From a virus, in the IMG/VR virus record IMGVR_UViG_3300047560_000822, positions 1-36,700 of that record: a stretch of 36,700 bases of DNA, one strand, 5' to 3'. Below are positions 24,707 to 33,402 of the stretch, piece after piece. Position 1 is the first letter of the stretch. Each line of letters starts with the position of its first letter. Made by a program: the position numbers and the translations under genes. The notes under the pieces were generated by a model, which saw only the letters and a list, made by a program, of their open reading frames with translations, had not been told where the DNA came from and made no database searches.

Positions 24707-25642
24707 TTAGCTTGTACCTGGTGAACCGTACACACCTAATGGATCCGAGAACCCAAAAGAGTAACGTTCACGAGCACGGAAACGTAAGTTCCCAGTATCA
24801 AAATCACCGTCGGTTGATGTAGACAATGGAGTTCTAATGAAGTGCTTCAACCCATTGGGCACGTCAGTCAACAAGAACCAACCATTGTTGTCGGTTAACC
24901 AGTGATTGATTGTGTAGCCTTCTGGAATTGCACCATTGTTTTTGATAGCGTTAACGTCATTATCAGTTGTACCAACACGTAATTCAGTTTCGAGCAAACG
25001 AGTTGCAACGAATTGAAGCGAAGGAGGAATAACTAATTTTTTAGGTTTAGCCGCAATCAAAAGACCACGCTCGTCAGTCCAGCCAGCGATTTGAATAACA
25101 GCCGCTTCAAGTGAAGTTTCGTTTAAATCTGCTGCTGTAGCAGGACGGTTACTAACAGTTGAACCGTTGATTAACGGATGGTTAGTTACAGTACCAGAGC
25201 TATTTGTACCAAACAATGACACACCATCACCACCTAAGTAGTTTTGGTTGAAGCCGTTGTTAAGTACGTTAGCTGCTTTAACTTGTTTTGTGTAAGCCAT
25301 ACCACGAGCCAAATCTTTGGTGTAACGAGCTGACAATGAGTCATACAAGTTATCTTCCATCGCTTCTTCGGTGATTGAGAATCCGTAAGCAATAGTTTCG
25401 TGGGTGTAGCGTGTTGACCAAGCTTCTTGCGCAGTGTCGTACGCCATTGCTTGACCTTCGTTTTTGGTCGGTGCTGCACCAAAACCAGCGAGTTTTAATT
25501 CTTCTTCGAATGAACGATCAGAACTTTCAATCTCAAAGATTTCTTTGTGCTCTTCACCATAACGAGCATACTCATTACCAAATAAGGCGTTAAGCCCAGG
25601 AATGAGTTCTTTTATCTGTTGGGATCTAGAAATAGCAGCCAT
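24707..25642 (-). CDS. Major capsid protein
   Basis: 311 residues with AGGAG before ATG 25642. N-terminal SRSQQIKELIPGLNALFGNE, then YEEH-like residues and FEIESSDRSFEEELKLAGFG, then YTHETIAYGFSITEEAMEDN, form a pattern typical of HK97-fold capsid subunits of the group that lacks a long delta domain. The place is right: scaffold, then a head surface protein, then this gene, then a strong terminator. Compared with many HK97-type proteins it is short and shows no obvious protease site, in line with a separate scaffold gene. Confidence 0.85.
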   Translation of the reverse strand: MAAISRSQQIKELIPGLNALFGNEYARYGEEHKEIFEIESSDRSFEEELKLAGFGAAPTKNEGQAMAYDTAQEAWSTRYTHETIAYGFSITEEAMEDNLYDSLSARYTKDLARGMAYTKQVKAANVLNNGFNQNYLGGDGVSLFGTNSSGTVTNHPLINGSTVSNRPATAADLNETSLEAAVIQIAGWTDERGLLIAAKPKKLVIPPSLQFVATRLLETELRVGTTDNDVNAIKNNGAIPEGYTINHWLTDNNGWFLLTDVPNGLKHFIRTPLSTSTDGDFDTGNLRFRARERYSFGFSDPLGVYGSPGTS

Positions 25643-25645
25643 CGA

Positions 25646-26269
25646 TTAAGCTCCTGTAGTTTGACGATAGAAATGAACACCTAACTGGTAGGTGACTAAT
25701 GCTTCTACAAATGTACCATCAGGAAGCGCTGTGTCTTTTACCAAATCAACAATACGGAATGGTAATGTTGCTGTAGTCGCTGCAGAAGCGAAGTTAGCTG
25801 AAACTAAACTATTACCAGTTGAAGTGCTCATTGGTGTTGATGGTTGATAGTAACCAATGTTTTTACCCACTGCGGCAACAGTAGCAGCACCAGAGGTGTA
25901 TTGCGTACCTGCGTTAGTTAGAGTAATTTTTAACACTGCTTCTGGGTCTTCGCAGACAAGAGCCATAGCATCTGATGCTACAGTGCCTGTTGGCCAGTAT
26001 TGCTTGTTAACGAAGTATTTTAAGTTAGGGTCTGTAAAGCTACAACCTAAGAAGATACCTACAGGTTTAACAGTTGGGAAGGTGCTTTGTGTTACGTTTG
26101 TGCCAGAAGCATTTACGCGAACAATATAACCACCAGAAATACCCACTAAGTCACCAAAACCAATGTTTTCTGCATAGCCAGAAGCAATAGGTAATTGACG
26201 TACCGCGCCAGCGTAAACCTGACCACCGATCAAGTTAACTGGATTGAATCCTTGGATTCCTACAGCCAT
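25646..26269 (-). CDS. Head decoration / capsid-associated protein
   Basis: 207 residues from ATG 26269 (GGAGG); the start at 26281 lacks this site. Sequence is Gly/Ala/Thr-rich with strands (FNPVNLIGGQVYAGAVRQLP, GFGDLVGISGGYIVRV). Directly precedes the capsid gene by three bases, a common location for a decoration or cement protein. No diagnostic motif, so the role rests on place and composition. Confidence 0.68.
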   Translation of the reverse strand: MAVGIQGFNPVNLIGGQVYAGAVRQLPIASGYAENIGFGDLVGISGGYIVRVNASGTNVTQSTFPTVKPVGIFLGCSFTDPNLKYFVNKQYWPTGTVASDAMALVCEDPEAVLKITLTNAGTQYTSGAATVAAVGKNIGYYQPSTPMSTSTGNSLVSANFASAATTATLPFRIVDLVKDTALPDGTFVEALVTYQLGVHFYRQTTGA

Positions 26270-26300
26270 AATTTCCTCCAATTAGGAATATTAGCGACAT

Positions 26301-26759
26301 TTACCTGCCGCTGCCAAAAGTTACTTTCGAGTTACGATCCGCGAATTTAGGCATTCTTGGGTCATTTTCTCTCATTGCGTTGTGATCTACAGACTCAGTT
26401 TGTGCGCGTGTCATATTGTTATAGTAAGCATTTCGTTGCTCAGCCATTTCAACAGGCATCTTGCACAACATGAGTCCACCAAGTTCGATGTTTTCATTAC
26501 CAGAGCCCCCAGCAGCACGCGTGTCATACGTCATGTCAATTTCTGGGTGGTCTTTCGCGGAGCATGGAACCCAGCCCTCACGTTTAGTAGTGCTAACATT
26601 TTTTTGGTCTGGATTATTCATGTACGAAGTACGAATCCATCGGAATACCCAGCCTGGTTGAGGTGTTGGCTCTGGTAAGTCGTTAGCTGGTCGCCATGTG
26701 TCGGCTGCGCGTTCTGACTGCTGGCGGGTTTCTTGCTGTCTATTTCGTGGCTCTGTCAT
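26301..26759 (-). CDS. Conserved head-region protein, unknown
   Basis: 152 residues from ATG 26759 with GAGGAT; an earlier in-frame start (26816) overlaps the scaffold gene and has no such site. The N-terminus is Arg/Gln-rich. The centre has PGWVFRWIRTSYMNNPDQKN, then TTKREGWVPC, and the end is Met/Asn-rich (MAEQRNAYYNNMTRAQTESV). I have seen small proteins of this type between scaffold and capsid genes of environmental podoviruses, without known role. Confidence 0.65.
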   Translation of the reverse strand: MTEPRNRQQETRQQSERAADTWRPANDLPEPTPQPGWVFRWIRTSYMNNPDQKNVSTTKREGWVPCSAKDHPEIDMTYDTRAAGGSGNENIELGGLMLCKMPVEMAEQRNAYYNNMTRAQTESVDHNAMRENDPRMPKFADRNSKVTFGSGR

Positions 26760-26769
26760 TGGATAATCC

Positions 26770-27648
26770 TCATTGTAATTTAGCGACTTGTTTTGCGTAA
26801 TCCTGTAGGGATACACCCAAGCGTTTTGCGATGGCTACTTGCGTAGATGTAAGCGTGACTTTTTTAGAGGGCGTCGTTCTTGACGCTGGCGCTACAACGG
26901 TCCCGTTTCGCGTAGCCCCCTTGAATCTATCTGGAAAGACTTCTCGCATCCGCTTATCTATCTGTGTGTAGTAAGCATCAGACGTTGGGTCTACTCCCTG
27001 ACCGACCAGATTTTCATGTACCGCATAGGCTAAATTGGTCATTTCTCTATCTTGACCAAACCATGAATTTTTGGCTGCCCACGTTTCAGCCTTTGGATCG
27101 CGTGGTTTTTCTACTGGTTGTTGGTATTCAGTATAAGCAGGAACAGGTGGTGATTGCAAGTTTTGTTGCGCAGGGCGATAATTTTTTAGTTGCTCTGCTT
27201 CTGTTTGTACTCGATAAAGTTCTTTTTGCGCAGCTACAAGGGCATCAGAATCATTGTCTTCATATGCTCGTTTATACTGCGCTTCTGCTATAACTGTATC
27301 ATAAACAAGCTTTTGTTGTGCTTGCTCAATTAGGGCTTTTTCACCCCATGTAAGTGTTTCTTTTAACCGATTATTCTCCTCGAGAACAGCTTTGGCGTAC
27401 TGCACAGCCTCTGCATTTTGACGTGCAATAGCCTCTTTTGCGCGGCGCTCATCGTGATATTTGCGGTTAACTTCGTTAATTCTTTTCTGAACTTTTGTTG
27501 AGTACTGACTTAACTCGTCATCACTGACTTCTTCCGCGTTTTCTAGCGGTGTTCTGCCTCGATCCTCTTCGGGAGTATCGTCTTCGATTTCAATATCAAT
27601 GTCGTTTTCAGTGTCTAATACATCAATTTCTTCGTTTTCGTGTTCCAT
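26770..27648 (-). CDS. Scaffolding protein
   Basis: 292 residues with a very strong AGGAGG site, as expected for a highly made protein. It opens with an extremely acidic segment (DTENDIDIEIEDDTPEEDRG). Residues ~45-150 are charged coiled coil (QKRINEVNRKYHDERRAKEA, then QAQQKLVYDTVIAEAQYKRA). The C-terminal third has a Pro/Gln linker and a helical domain. It lies between portal and capsid genes, the normal place for the internal scaffold. Confidence 0.85.
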   Translation of the reverse strand: MEHENEEIDVLDTENDIDIEIEDDTPEEDRGRTPLENAEEVSDDELSQYSTKVQKRINEVNRKYHDERRAKEAIARQNAEAVQYAKAVLEENNRLKETLTWGEKALIEQAQQKLVYDTVIAEAQYKRAYEDNDSDALVAAQKELYRVQTEAEQLKNYRPAQQNLQSPPVPAYTEYQQPVEKPRDPKAETWAAKNSWFGQDREMTNLAYAVHENLVGQGVDPTSDAYYTQIDKRMREVFPDRFKGATRNGTVVAPASRTTPSKKVTLTSTQVAIAKRLGVSLQDYAKQVAKLQ

Positions 27649-27656
27649 AAGTCCTC

Positions 27657-28049
27657 CTAGTAAGCTCTACCAAAACCTTCAACAGTATGTGCAATACCGT
27701 CTACTTGGTCATCATAAACAATGCGAAACTCTTTACCCATCACCTTACCGCGTGTACCTGAGTAAGCACGAGTAATCACAAAATCACCTACTTTGCACCA
27801 AGCTCCACTTGGAAAACGCTCTTTGTCTTGATAGGCGTCAGGACCAATTTTTACTACCATACCGATAGTAGATGCGACTTCTTCTTTCTGAAGCGTACTT
27901 GTTGGTTTGATAATTCCACCTGTTGTTTTTTCTTCAATCGTAGGTGTCACAATCATAATTTTTGGACCTGTTGGGTCAGGCAAAAGCTCAATTAGTTTGG
28001 CTAACTGATCTTCCGTAGCTTCCTTGTCAATTGCATCAATACTACTCAT
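27657..28049 (-). CDS. GroES-like co-chaperonin
   Basis: 130 residues from ATG 28049, with GGAG upstream and an eight-base overlap with the preceding gene; an earlier in-frame start (28151) is in that gene. GroES features are visible: PTGPKIMIVTPTIEEKTTGG as first strand and mobile loop, then GMVVKIGPDAY, KVGDFVI and FRIVYDDQVDGI strands. The loop reads GGIIKP, so the third position of the usual hydrophobic tripeptide is Lys48. In T4-like phages gp31 replaces host GroES to fold the capsid protein. Position before scaffold and capsid genes suggests the same role here. About 25 extra N-terminal residues are present. Confidence 0.85.
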   Translation of the reverse strand: MSSIDAIDKEATEDQLAKLIELLPDPTGPKIMIVTPTIEEKTTGGIIKPTSTLQKEEVASTIGMVVKIGPDAYQDKERFPSGAWCKVGDFVITRAYSGTRGKVMGKEFRIVYDDQVDGIAHTVEGFGRAY

Positions 28050-28245
28050 CGTCGTACTCCATCTGTTTTTTAGCGAGGCTTTTGTAAGTATTAAGCGCGG
28101 ATGTAAGCCCCGAAAGTACACCCACGATATGCCGATACTCGGCGTAATCATTTATCCCATTGCCAATAGCCAGCGCATCTCTACGGCTGGCTATCTGTTC
28201 GTTTAACTCTTTTGTGAACCAATCATCAAAATTGAATGATTTCAT
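28042..28245 (-). CDS. Small conserved protein between portal and co-chaperonin, unknown
   Basis: 67 residues, coupled at both ends: ATGA overlap with the portal stop, and eight-base overlap with the GroES-like start. Helical, with FDDWFTKELNEQIASRRDAL, then YAEYRHIVGVLSGLTSALNT. Similar short helical proteins lie directly behind portal genes in other podoviruses. No function known to me. Confidence 0.7.
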   Translation of the reverse strand: MKSFNFDDWFTKELNEQIASRRDALAIGNGINDYAEYRHIVGVLSGLTSALNTYKSLAKKQMEYDDE

Positions 28246-30710
28246 TGAGGTTGTCCACTAGGTGGTTGTTGCTGTTGTGCTAACTGCTGCATTGCTTGTT
28301 GTTGCTGAGCCTCTTGTGCTTGTTGCTGCATCGCTAATTGTTGCTCTTTAGCTGCTTGGTTTAACTGCATCTGCTCCATAGCTTGCTCTGCGCCCATCAA
28401 ATTGATTGCATGTTTAGCAGCAAGTTCATCACCTTTAGCACTCGCGTTAAGAATCGCTACGCGCTCTTGTAAATCAATTTTTTTCTGCTCGATGTCGAGT
28501 TTACCTTTAACTTCCATCTCTTTAATCGCAAGCTCTTTTTGCTGCATCTGAATAACAGGGTCTTGAGCTTGTTGCTGCGCTTGCTGCTGCGCCGCTTCAT
28601 TCTGGTCTTTTTGGAGCAACATATCAGACGCTTCAGCAAGTAATTTACTGAGTTTTGTCTCCATATCTGTTGGGATTTCTTCATCAGGCTTAGGTAGCTC
28701 AACACCCATCATTTGCTCCATTTCTGCCCGATATTGGAACGCCGCATGCTCCATAACGTGAGCTTGAATAGCCGCTTGAATTTGCTGACCATTAGTCATA
28801 TTTTGGAACGCTTGTGCCATTTTTGGGTCATTTAACAGATTCGTGTGAATTGTCATGTGCGCCATATGGTCTTGATAAATAAATGCTTTTACTTTAGTGC
28901 CCTTCATCAAGTTCATATTCTCAGACACAGGATCCATTGGTTTAGTCTCTTTACTTGACGGAATAAGCGACTCTACGTTCTCAATACCTAGCGCTTCAAG
29001 CATTTGACGGTGTAGATTAGCCAAGTCGTAAATCTGAGGTGTTTGCTGTGCTAGCTGCACTGCTGCTTGATACTGCATCACTCGCTGCGCCATTGTAGAC
29101 GCATTTGGGTTACTTGTTGGCGTAATCTCTACGTTGCCATAGTCTTCTGCGCGGCTATGCGGCTTATCATCGGTAAACACGATGTCGTAACCTTCATCAC
29201 CTGAGTCTTTGATAATATCTGCAAGAAGTTTTAACTCTTGGTCAAGCGCGTGATAAACGCGGCTTTGCACCGCTGACATCACTTTAAGTGTGCGTTCTAA
29301 GATAGCGAGCGTAGTGCCCACAGGCGTTTGCCCGTTCATATCGGCTACTTTAAGGTCAGCTACTGACCCCATTCTTCGCCCTTCATCTACCACAGTCTGC
29401 AATAGCTGATACAACACCGCTGACGGCTCTTTATACGGTAGCGGCAGAATGTTGTCTTTAAGTGCACCAGATGGAATATCAACGTCTTTAAACTCACCTG
29501 GAGAGATTGGAGTATCATCCCCTAGGACTCGCATTCCGCGAGTTTTAAACCCCGCAGGTAAATTTGATAGTGTGCCCGCGTCAACTAACTGACGCACAAT
29601 AGAGGTCGCACTCTTAGCAAATCCACCGATAATTTGAATCAGACCAAAGCCATAAAACCCATCCGCAGGGACATAAGGGTAGTGAACGTAGTATTGTTTT
29701 TTGGTTTTTAACTTGTCGTCTTCCTTCCAGTTTCTACGAATTCCTATGATTTCCATAGAAGTTTTCTCAATAGTCACCACATAAGGAAGTGCAATTTCTG
29801 TCGGCTCACCGTCTTCACCAAGGTCTTCAAACCCTTCTAAGTTGAGGTCTACCATCATCTCAAGCAATATATGGCGGTCATCATAAATAGCCGAGTATCC
29901 ACCTTCTTTGTCTTTCGCGTCCTGAATTTTCTCAGTGTGCTTAGCTGGTTTTTCAATCTCAACGTCTTTATAGAACCCAGACACTTGAAGTTTACGTAGC
30001 TCATTATGGCTTTTACGCATCACATAAGTGGCGCGTGGGCAACTCGCTAAGTCAGACGTACCATAAGACACCACAAAGTCTTCAGCAGGAATAAACACAC
30101 TTGTTTGGCGGCCTAGTGTTGGATCAAAATACACTTTCTTAAAGGCTGACCCAATTAACGCTTGTGCCCAGAACGTGCGTTCTTGCTCGTTTCTAAACTC
30201 AGGCATTTTCTTCATAATCTGATAGTTCATATCAGCCGCTACGCGCTCTGCTGCTTGCTGCTTTTCTGGTGTTTGCTTACCGAAAATCTCTGTTGAAACA
30301 GGACCACTAGCAGGGAGCGTTTCTGTAATCATCTCCGCTTGGAATCGCACAACAGCTTCTAATAGCAAAGGGTGGTTGACACCACACGCGCCAGGCCAAG
30401 GCTCCATGCGATCATCATATTTAAGACCAAGCAAATCTAACCCGTCTTTATAGGTGTCTTCCCAGTCTTTACGTGAGTTTCTATCATTATCGTAGTCATG
30501 AATTAAGTCATTAGCTAACCCATAGAGATAGTCATCGTCCAAATACTCCGCTAAGTTAGCATCAAACTCAGGCACTTCTTCTGAGTCCTCACTATAGGAC
30601 ATATAGACTTCTTCGCCTGTTTCTGGGTCTACGTCTTGAATTTCAATCTCAATAGGTTGTTCGTCTGCGTCATCTAAGTTAAAAGGTGACATGGGTTGCG
30701 ATATTGCCAT
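28242..30710 (-). CDS. Portal protein (P22/N4-like, long Gln-rich C-terminus)
   Basis: 822 residues, start ATG 30710 with GAGG. After an acidic N-terminus comes a portal core: DNDRNSRKDWEDTYKDGLDL, then WPGACGVNHPLLLEAVVRFQ, then PAEDFVVSYGTSDL and IQIIGGFAKSATSIVRQLVD. From about residue 690 on the sequence is Gln-rich helix (QQQAQQQAQDPVIQMQQKEL), like the long C-terminal barrel of P22-type portals. A dodecameric ring at one capsid vertex is the expected form. Immediately downstream of the terminase genes. Confidence 0.88.
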   Translation of the reverse strand: MAISQPMSPFNLDDADEQPIEIEIQDVDPETGEEVYMSYSEDSEEVPEFDANLAEYLDDDYLYGLANDLIHDYDNDRNSRKDWEDTYKDGLDLLGLKYDDRMEPWPGACGVNHPLLLEAVVRFQAEMITETLPASGPVSTEIFGKQTPEKQQAAERVAADMNYQIMKKMPEFRNEQERTFWAQALIGSAFKKVYFDPTLGRQTSVFIPAEDFVVSYGTSDLASCPRATYVMRKSHNELRKLQVSGFYKDVEIEKPAKHTEKIQDAKDKEGGYSAIYDDRHILLEMMVDLNLEGFEDLGEDGEPTEIALPYVVTIEKTSMEIIGIRRNWKEDDKLKTKKQYYVHYPYVPADGFYGFGLIQIIGGFAKSATSIVRQLVDAGTLSNLPAGFKTRGMRVLGDDTPISPGEFKDVDIPSGALKDNILPLPYKEPSAVLYQLLQTVVDEGRRMGSVADLKVADMNGQTPVGTTLAILERTLKVMSAVQSRVYHALDQELKLLADIIKDSGDEGYDIVFTDDKPHSRAEDYGNVEITPTSNPNASTMAQRVMQYQAAVQLAQQTPQIYDLANLHRQMLEALGIENVESLIPSSKETKPMDPVSENMNLMKGTKVKAFIYQDHMAHMTIHTNLLNDPKMAQAFQNMTNGQQIQAAIQAHVMEHAAFQYRAEMEQMMGVELPKPDEEIPTDMETKLSKLLAEASDMLLQKDQNEAAQQQAQQQAQDPVIQMQQKELAIKEMEVKGKLDIEQKKIDLQERVAILNASAKGDELAAKHAINLMGAEQAMEQMQLNQAAKEQQLAMQQQAQEAQQQQAMQQLAQQQQPPSGQPQ

Positions 30711-30730
30711 ATATAATGCCTCAATGTTGT

Positions 30731-32242
30731 TTAATAGTAAGGTCTACGTCTGCGCGAATAGTTTTGTTGTTCATATTCCTCATCACTTGAGGTTCTGACA
30801 AACCCGCCTTGTCTAAAGCGTAGCATGGCTTGGCTCACGGTATCCACCAAATCATCATGCTCTCCAGAAGGAAAAGACGCTACATCGTCAATAAGCTCAT
30901 CCGCCCAGCGCGTCTGTGGCGCCCATACAAACCCTGAGGCAAATATGTCCGCGATGCTGTTTATTCGAGATATTTTATCATTACCCTTGGTGGGTGTATA
31001 TTCTTGCACAGGTATACCCATACGTCGAAGCTCATATATAAGCGGAGCACCTGACGCTCTTTTCTCAATAATCACCCCGTCTGGGTTCCACTCTCTATAC
31101 GCCTCAATCGCCCACTGCTTAAGTTCTGGGAATTCTACACGTTTTTTTACTGCATCAAGCACGATAATATTAGGCCTTTTCTCCCCATCGTCACCGTCAT
31201 ACTCAAACACACCCCACACTGTCAGCGCACTATAGTCAGCATTATTATGCTTCTCAAACGCCGTATCCCATGACATAAGTACATAGTCTATATTTTTAGG
31301 TGGGTCGTCTCTATCCCACTCACGCCACCATTCGCGCTTAATTAACGCACCTTCTTCAGACGTTGGATTCTGTTGGTACTGTGCTTGCCACTTGGCGTTT
31401 GGTATCTCTGCTTTAACGGCTTCAAGTGCTTCAAGCGTCCAATACTCTGGCCATAGCGGTTTGCCTGACGGCATAATCGCAGGAAACTCAACCACATCCC
31501 AGCTATCAGTACTGTTGTTTTTCGCAGCAGAGTTAATAATCTGCCCTGTTAAATCACGCTTTGACCAGCGAGTCATGACCACGATTATAGACCCCCCAGG
31601 CTGCAAACGCTGCCGAGGACCGGACGTGTACCACTCATACACCTTATCGTAAACAGCAGGGTTAAACTGCGCCGCTAGCGCCTCCGCCTCAGTATGAGGA
31701 TCATCAATAATTGCATAGTCAGCACCACGACCAGCCAGCGCTCCTCCAACCCCTGTTGCATAATATTCCCCGCCATGATTAGTGTTCCACCGCCCTGCGG
31801 CTTTCGAGTCTTGCCGAAGCTCTACATCAGGGAAAATCTCACGATACTCCTCACTCCCAACAAGGTTTCTCACCTTACGACCAAAGCCCTCTGCAAGCTC
31901 TGACGTATTTGAAATCTGCATAATCTTTTTCTTGGGGTACTTACCCAGCAGCCATGCGGGTAGCAAGTAGGATGCAAACTCTGACTTCGTGTGACGTGGC
32001 GCTAAATTCACAATCACTCGCTTTCGCTCGCCACTGGCAACGGACTCAAAAATCTTCGCCATGCGCTTGTGGTGCGCCCCATCTATAAAGTCCCCCCAGA
32101 TAAATCTTACAAACGACATAAAGTCATTTTGCGCTCGCTCACGCAATTCTCTACGTCTAAGCTCTTCTATCATCAAGGTTAAGCGGCGTTTTTCGTCTGG
32201 TGTTGCCAGTTTCATAGCCATTTTTATCGCATTTTCATCCAT
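30731..32242 (-). CDS. terL: Terminase large subunit
   Basis: 503 residues, AGGC site before ATG 32242. ATPase: the Walker A-like loop APRHTKSE at 81-88 is the terminase variant (more often P-R-H-G-K-S), with Thr85 for Gly; Walker B is YAIIDD at 176-181, and the coupling segment TRW at 224-226. Nuclease: SWDTAF (Asp326), IIEKRASG (Glu393) and GEHDDLVDTVS (Asp463, 464, 467). The length fits a full-size enzyme. It would cut and pump DNA through the portal encoded next. Confidence 0.95.
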   Translation of the reverse strand: MDENAIKMAMKLATPDEKRRLTLMIEELRRRELRERAQNDFMSFVRFIWGDFIDGAHHKRMAKIFESVASGERKRVIVNLAPRHTKSEFASYLLPAWLLGKYPKKKIMQISNTSELAEGFGRKVRNLVGSEEYREIFPDVELRQDSKAAGRWNTNHGGEYYATGVGGALAGRGADYAIIDDPHTEAEALAAQFNPAVYDKVYEWYTSGPRQRLQPGGSIIVVMTRWSKRDLTGQIINSAAKNNSTDSWDVVEFPAIMPSGKPLWPEYWTLEALEAVKAEIPNAKWQAQYQQNPTSEEGALIKREWWREWDRDDPPKNIDYVLMSWDTAFEKHNNADYSALTVWGVFEYDGDDGEKRPNIIVLDAVKKRVEFPELKQWAIEAYREWNPDGVIIEKRASGAPLIYELRRMGIPVQEYTPTKGNDKISRINSIADIFASGFVWAPQTRWADELIDDVASFPSGEHDDLVDTVSQAMLRFRQGGFVRTSSDEEYEQQNYSRRRRPYY

Positions 32243-32250
32243 TTTTAAGC

Positions 32251-32772
32251 CTATATAGCATGAAATTCTGCATCTATAGTCGCCGGACTTGTCCGTCCAG
32301 AAATGCTTTTAATGAGTGCAGTTAGCTCAGATTCCAGCTCAATAGTCGTTTTTTGGTTAATATTAACCTCGATTTTGTCTGAAAATAGCCCTACTTCTGA
32401 GCTTTTTGCAAGGAATTCTAGCGCTTTTAGGCTTACCTTGGGGTCGTCGTGCTCGGCATGTTCAAATAGCTTATACACCACATAGTTGCGCATCTTATTG
32501 CTGGGGTCAGCAAGGACATAATCATGCTTTGCAAGCATCTTCTCAAGCACAATTGCTGTGCCTAAAGTACTTGGTTTATCGGGCGCTGAGGGCGCCGCAT
32601 GGTAGATTTGCATAGCTTCTTTCTTATCTTCTGCCGTAGGCACAGGCAAGTCAAAGCCCATTCTCTCTAGGAACGTAGCATTAAGCGTGAAGCATTCTCT
32701 TGCGCAAGCAAGCATAGCCTTAAATTCACTGGGATCATCTATCGCAGGTTCGATACTAAATTGTTCTTCCAT
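32251..32772 (-). CDS. Terminase small subunit-like protein
   Basis: 173 residues if it starts at ATG 32772, which has no clear ribosome site. A TTG 12 bases earlier lies behind a G-rich run and is an alternative, so the start is uncertain. Helical N-terminus, then KALEFLAKSSEVGLFSDKIE and NINQKTTIELESELTALIK, a C-terminal pattern I know from small terminase subunits of podoviruses. First gene of the late operon and directly before the large subunit. It would recognise the packaging site, whose location is not known. Confidence 0.75.
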   Translation of the reverse strand: MEEQFSIEPAIDDPSEFKAMLACARECFTLNATFLERMGFDLPVPTAEDKKEAMQIYHAAPSAPDKPSTLGTAIVLEKMLAKHDYVLADPSNKMRNYVVYKLFEHAEHDDPKVSLKALEFLAKSSEVGLFSDKIEVNINQKTTIELESELTALIKSISGRTSPATIDAEFHAI

Positions 32773-33169
32773 AGGCGCGGTGGTCAAGTGCGTTAATATA
32801 CCCCCCTCGTGGGGATGGGACCCTAAGCATAACAGCTTGGATTTATTATGACGGGTACTGGGGGGTGGATGCAAACTTTATTTTCGTCAAATTTTATTAA
32901 AAATTATGGGGTATTTGTGATTGGTTTGAAATATGCAGGGAGACTTATGACGGGTACTGGGAGGTTATGTTTTCAAAAGTATGTAGGTTTGCAAAAAACT
33001 ATGGGGTGTTTGTGTGGATTAGAGATATAGGGTGCGGTAGGCTGCGCTGAGAAAAGCGGGGGGTGGGGCATACTGGGGGTCAATAAGTGCTAGGAATTTA
33101 AAGCCTTTTAGTATCGTTTCGTTATGATGTAATTATAAACCGTTGATTTATATAGGATTAGTTTACTTT
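32773..33169. other. Divergent intergenic region, left part (late operon control)
   Basis: No credible gene in about 400 bases. The left end has a GC-rich CCCC-TCGT-GGGG element (32803-32814) just upstream of the terminase gene. The middle is a degenerate duplication, listed separately. On the minus strand TATAAT occurs at 33137-33132 but without a convincing -35 box, so the late promoter cannot be fixed. Phage- or activator-specific control of the late genes is possible. Confidence 0.5.
32846..33030. repeat. Degenerate ~100-bp tandem duplication
   Basis: TTATGACGGGTACTGGGGGG (32846-32865) recurs at 32945-32964 with one change. Further in, AAAAATTATGGGGTATTTGTG-like sequence at about 32899 recurs at about 32993 with a few changes. 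The two copies lie 94-99 bp apart, so this is a diverged duplication upstream of the late operon. Confidence 0.75.
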
Positions 33170-33253
33170 GCATAACGCCAACGCATAACGCCAACGCATA
33201 ACGCCAACGCATAACGCCAACGCATAACGCCAACGCATAACGCCAACGCATAA
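33170..33253. repeat. Iteron-like array: six 13-bp repeats
   Basis: GCATAACGCCAAC is repeated six times without error (33170-33247), followed by a partial unit. The repeat is close to the DNA helical turn plus a few bases, and sits upstream of a sigma70 promoter. Such arrays bind initiator, partition or repressor proteins in phages and plasmids. Slippage of a meaningless seed is the alternative. Confidence 0.92.
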
Positions 33254-33254
33254 A

Positions 33255-33266
33255 TCCCACGTGGGA
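33255..33266. promoter_or_regulatory. 12-bp palindrome TCCCACGTGGGA, possible operator
   Basis: Perfect palindrome directly behind the iteron array and about 33 bases before the -35 box. The same core occurs as a 14-bp palindrome at 34690-34703. A dimeric regulator site is possible. Confidence 0.5.
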
Positions 33267-33277
33267 AAAATAAAGTA

Positions 33278-33361
33278 GTAAAAAGTAATAAAAAGTAGTT
33301 GACGCGTTAATTAAAAGGCGTATAATAACCAGCAAGTAAAAAGTCACCCGCTACTTTTTAC
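33278..33361. promoter_or_regulatory. GTAAAAAGT repeats around the early promoter, possible operators
   Basis: GTAAAAAGT at 33278-33286, ATAAAAAGT at 33288-33296 and GTAAAAAGT at 33336-33344 are direct copies; ACTTTTTAC at 33353-33361 is the inverse copy. The first two are 10 bp apart and lie just before the -35 box. The last two form a nine-pair hairpin at the very start of the transcript. One more copy is at 35134-35142. Confidence 0.65.
33299..33326 (+). promoter_or_regulatory. Sigma70-type promoter of the two-gene rightward operon
   Basis: TTGACG (33299-33304), a 16-base spacer and TATAAT (33321-33326). Transcription would start near 33333, leaving a leader of about 70 bases with the hairpin at its 5' end. 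Confidence 0.85.
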
Positions 33362-33402
33362 CGATACCATGTAAAGCGGCGAATTTATTTTAGGTGATTA
33401 TT

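Noticed and set aside
32848-33030. 60-residue plus-strand ORF in the divergent region
   Set aside because: It is made of the degenerate duplication, has no ribosome site and is not followed by another gene.
33108-33347. 79-residue minus-strand ORF over the iteron array
   Set aside because: The repeated peptide is a by-product of 13-bp repeats, and the frame crosses the promoter of the opposite strand.
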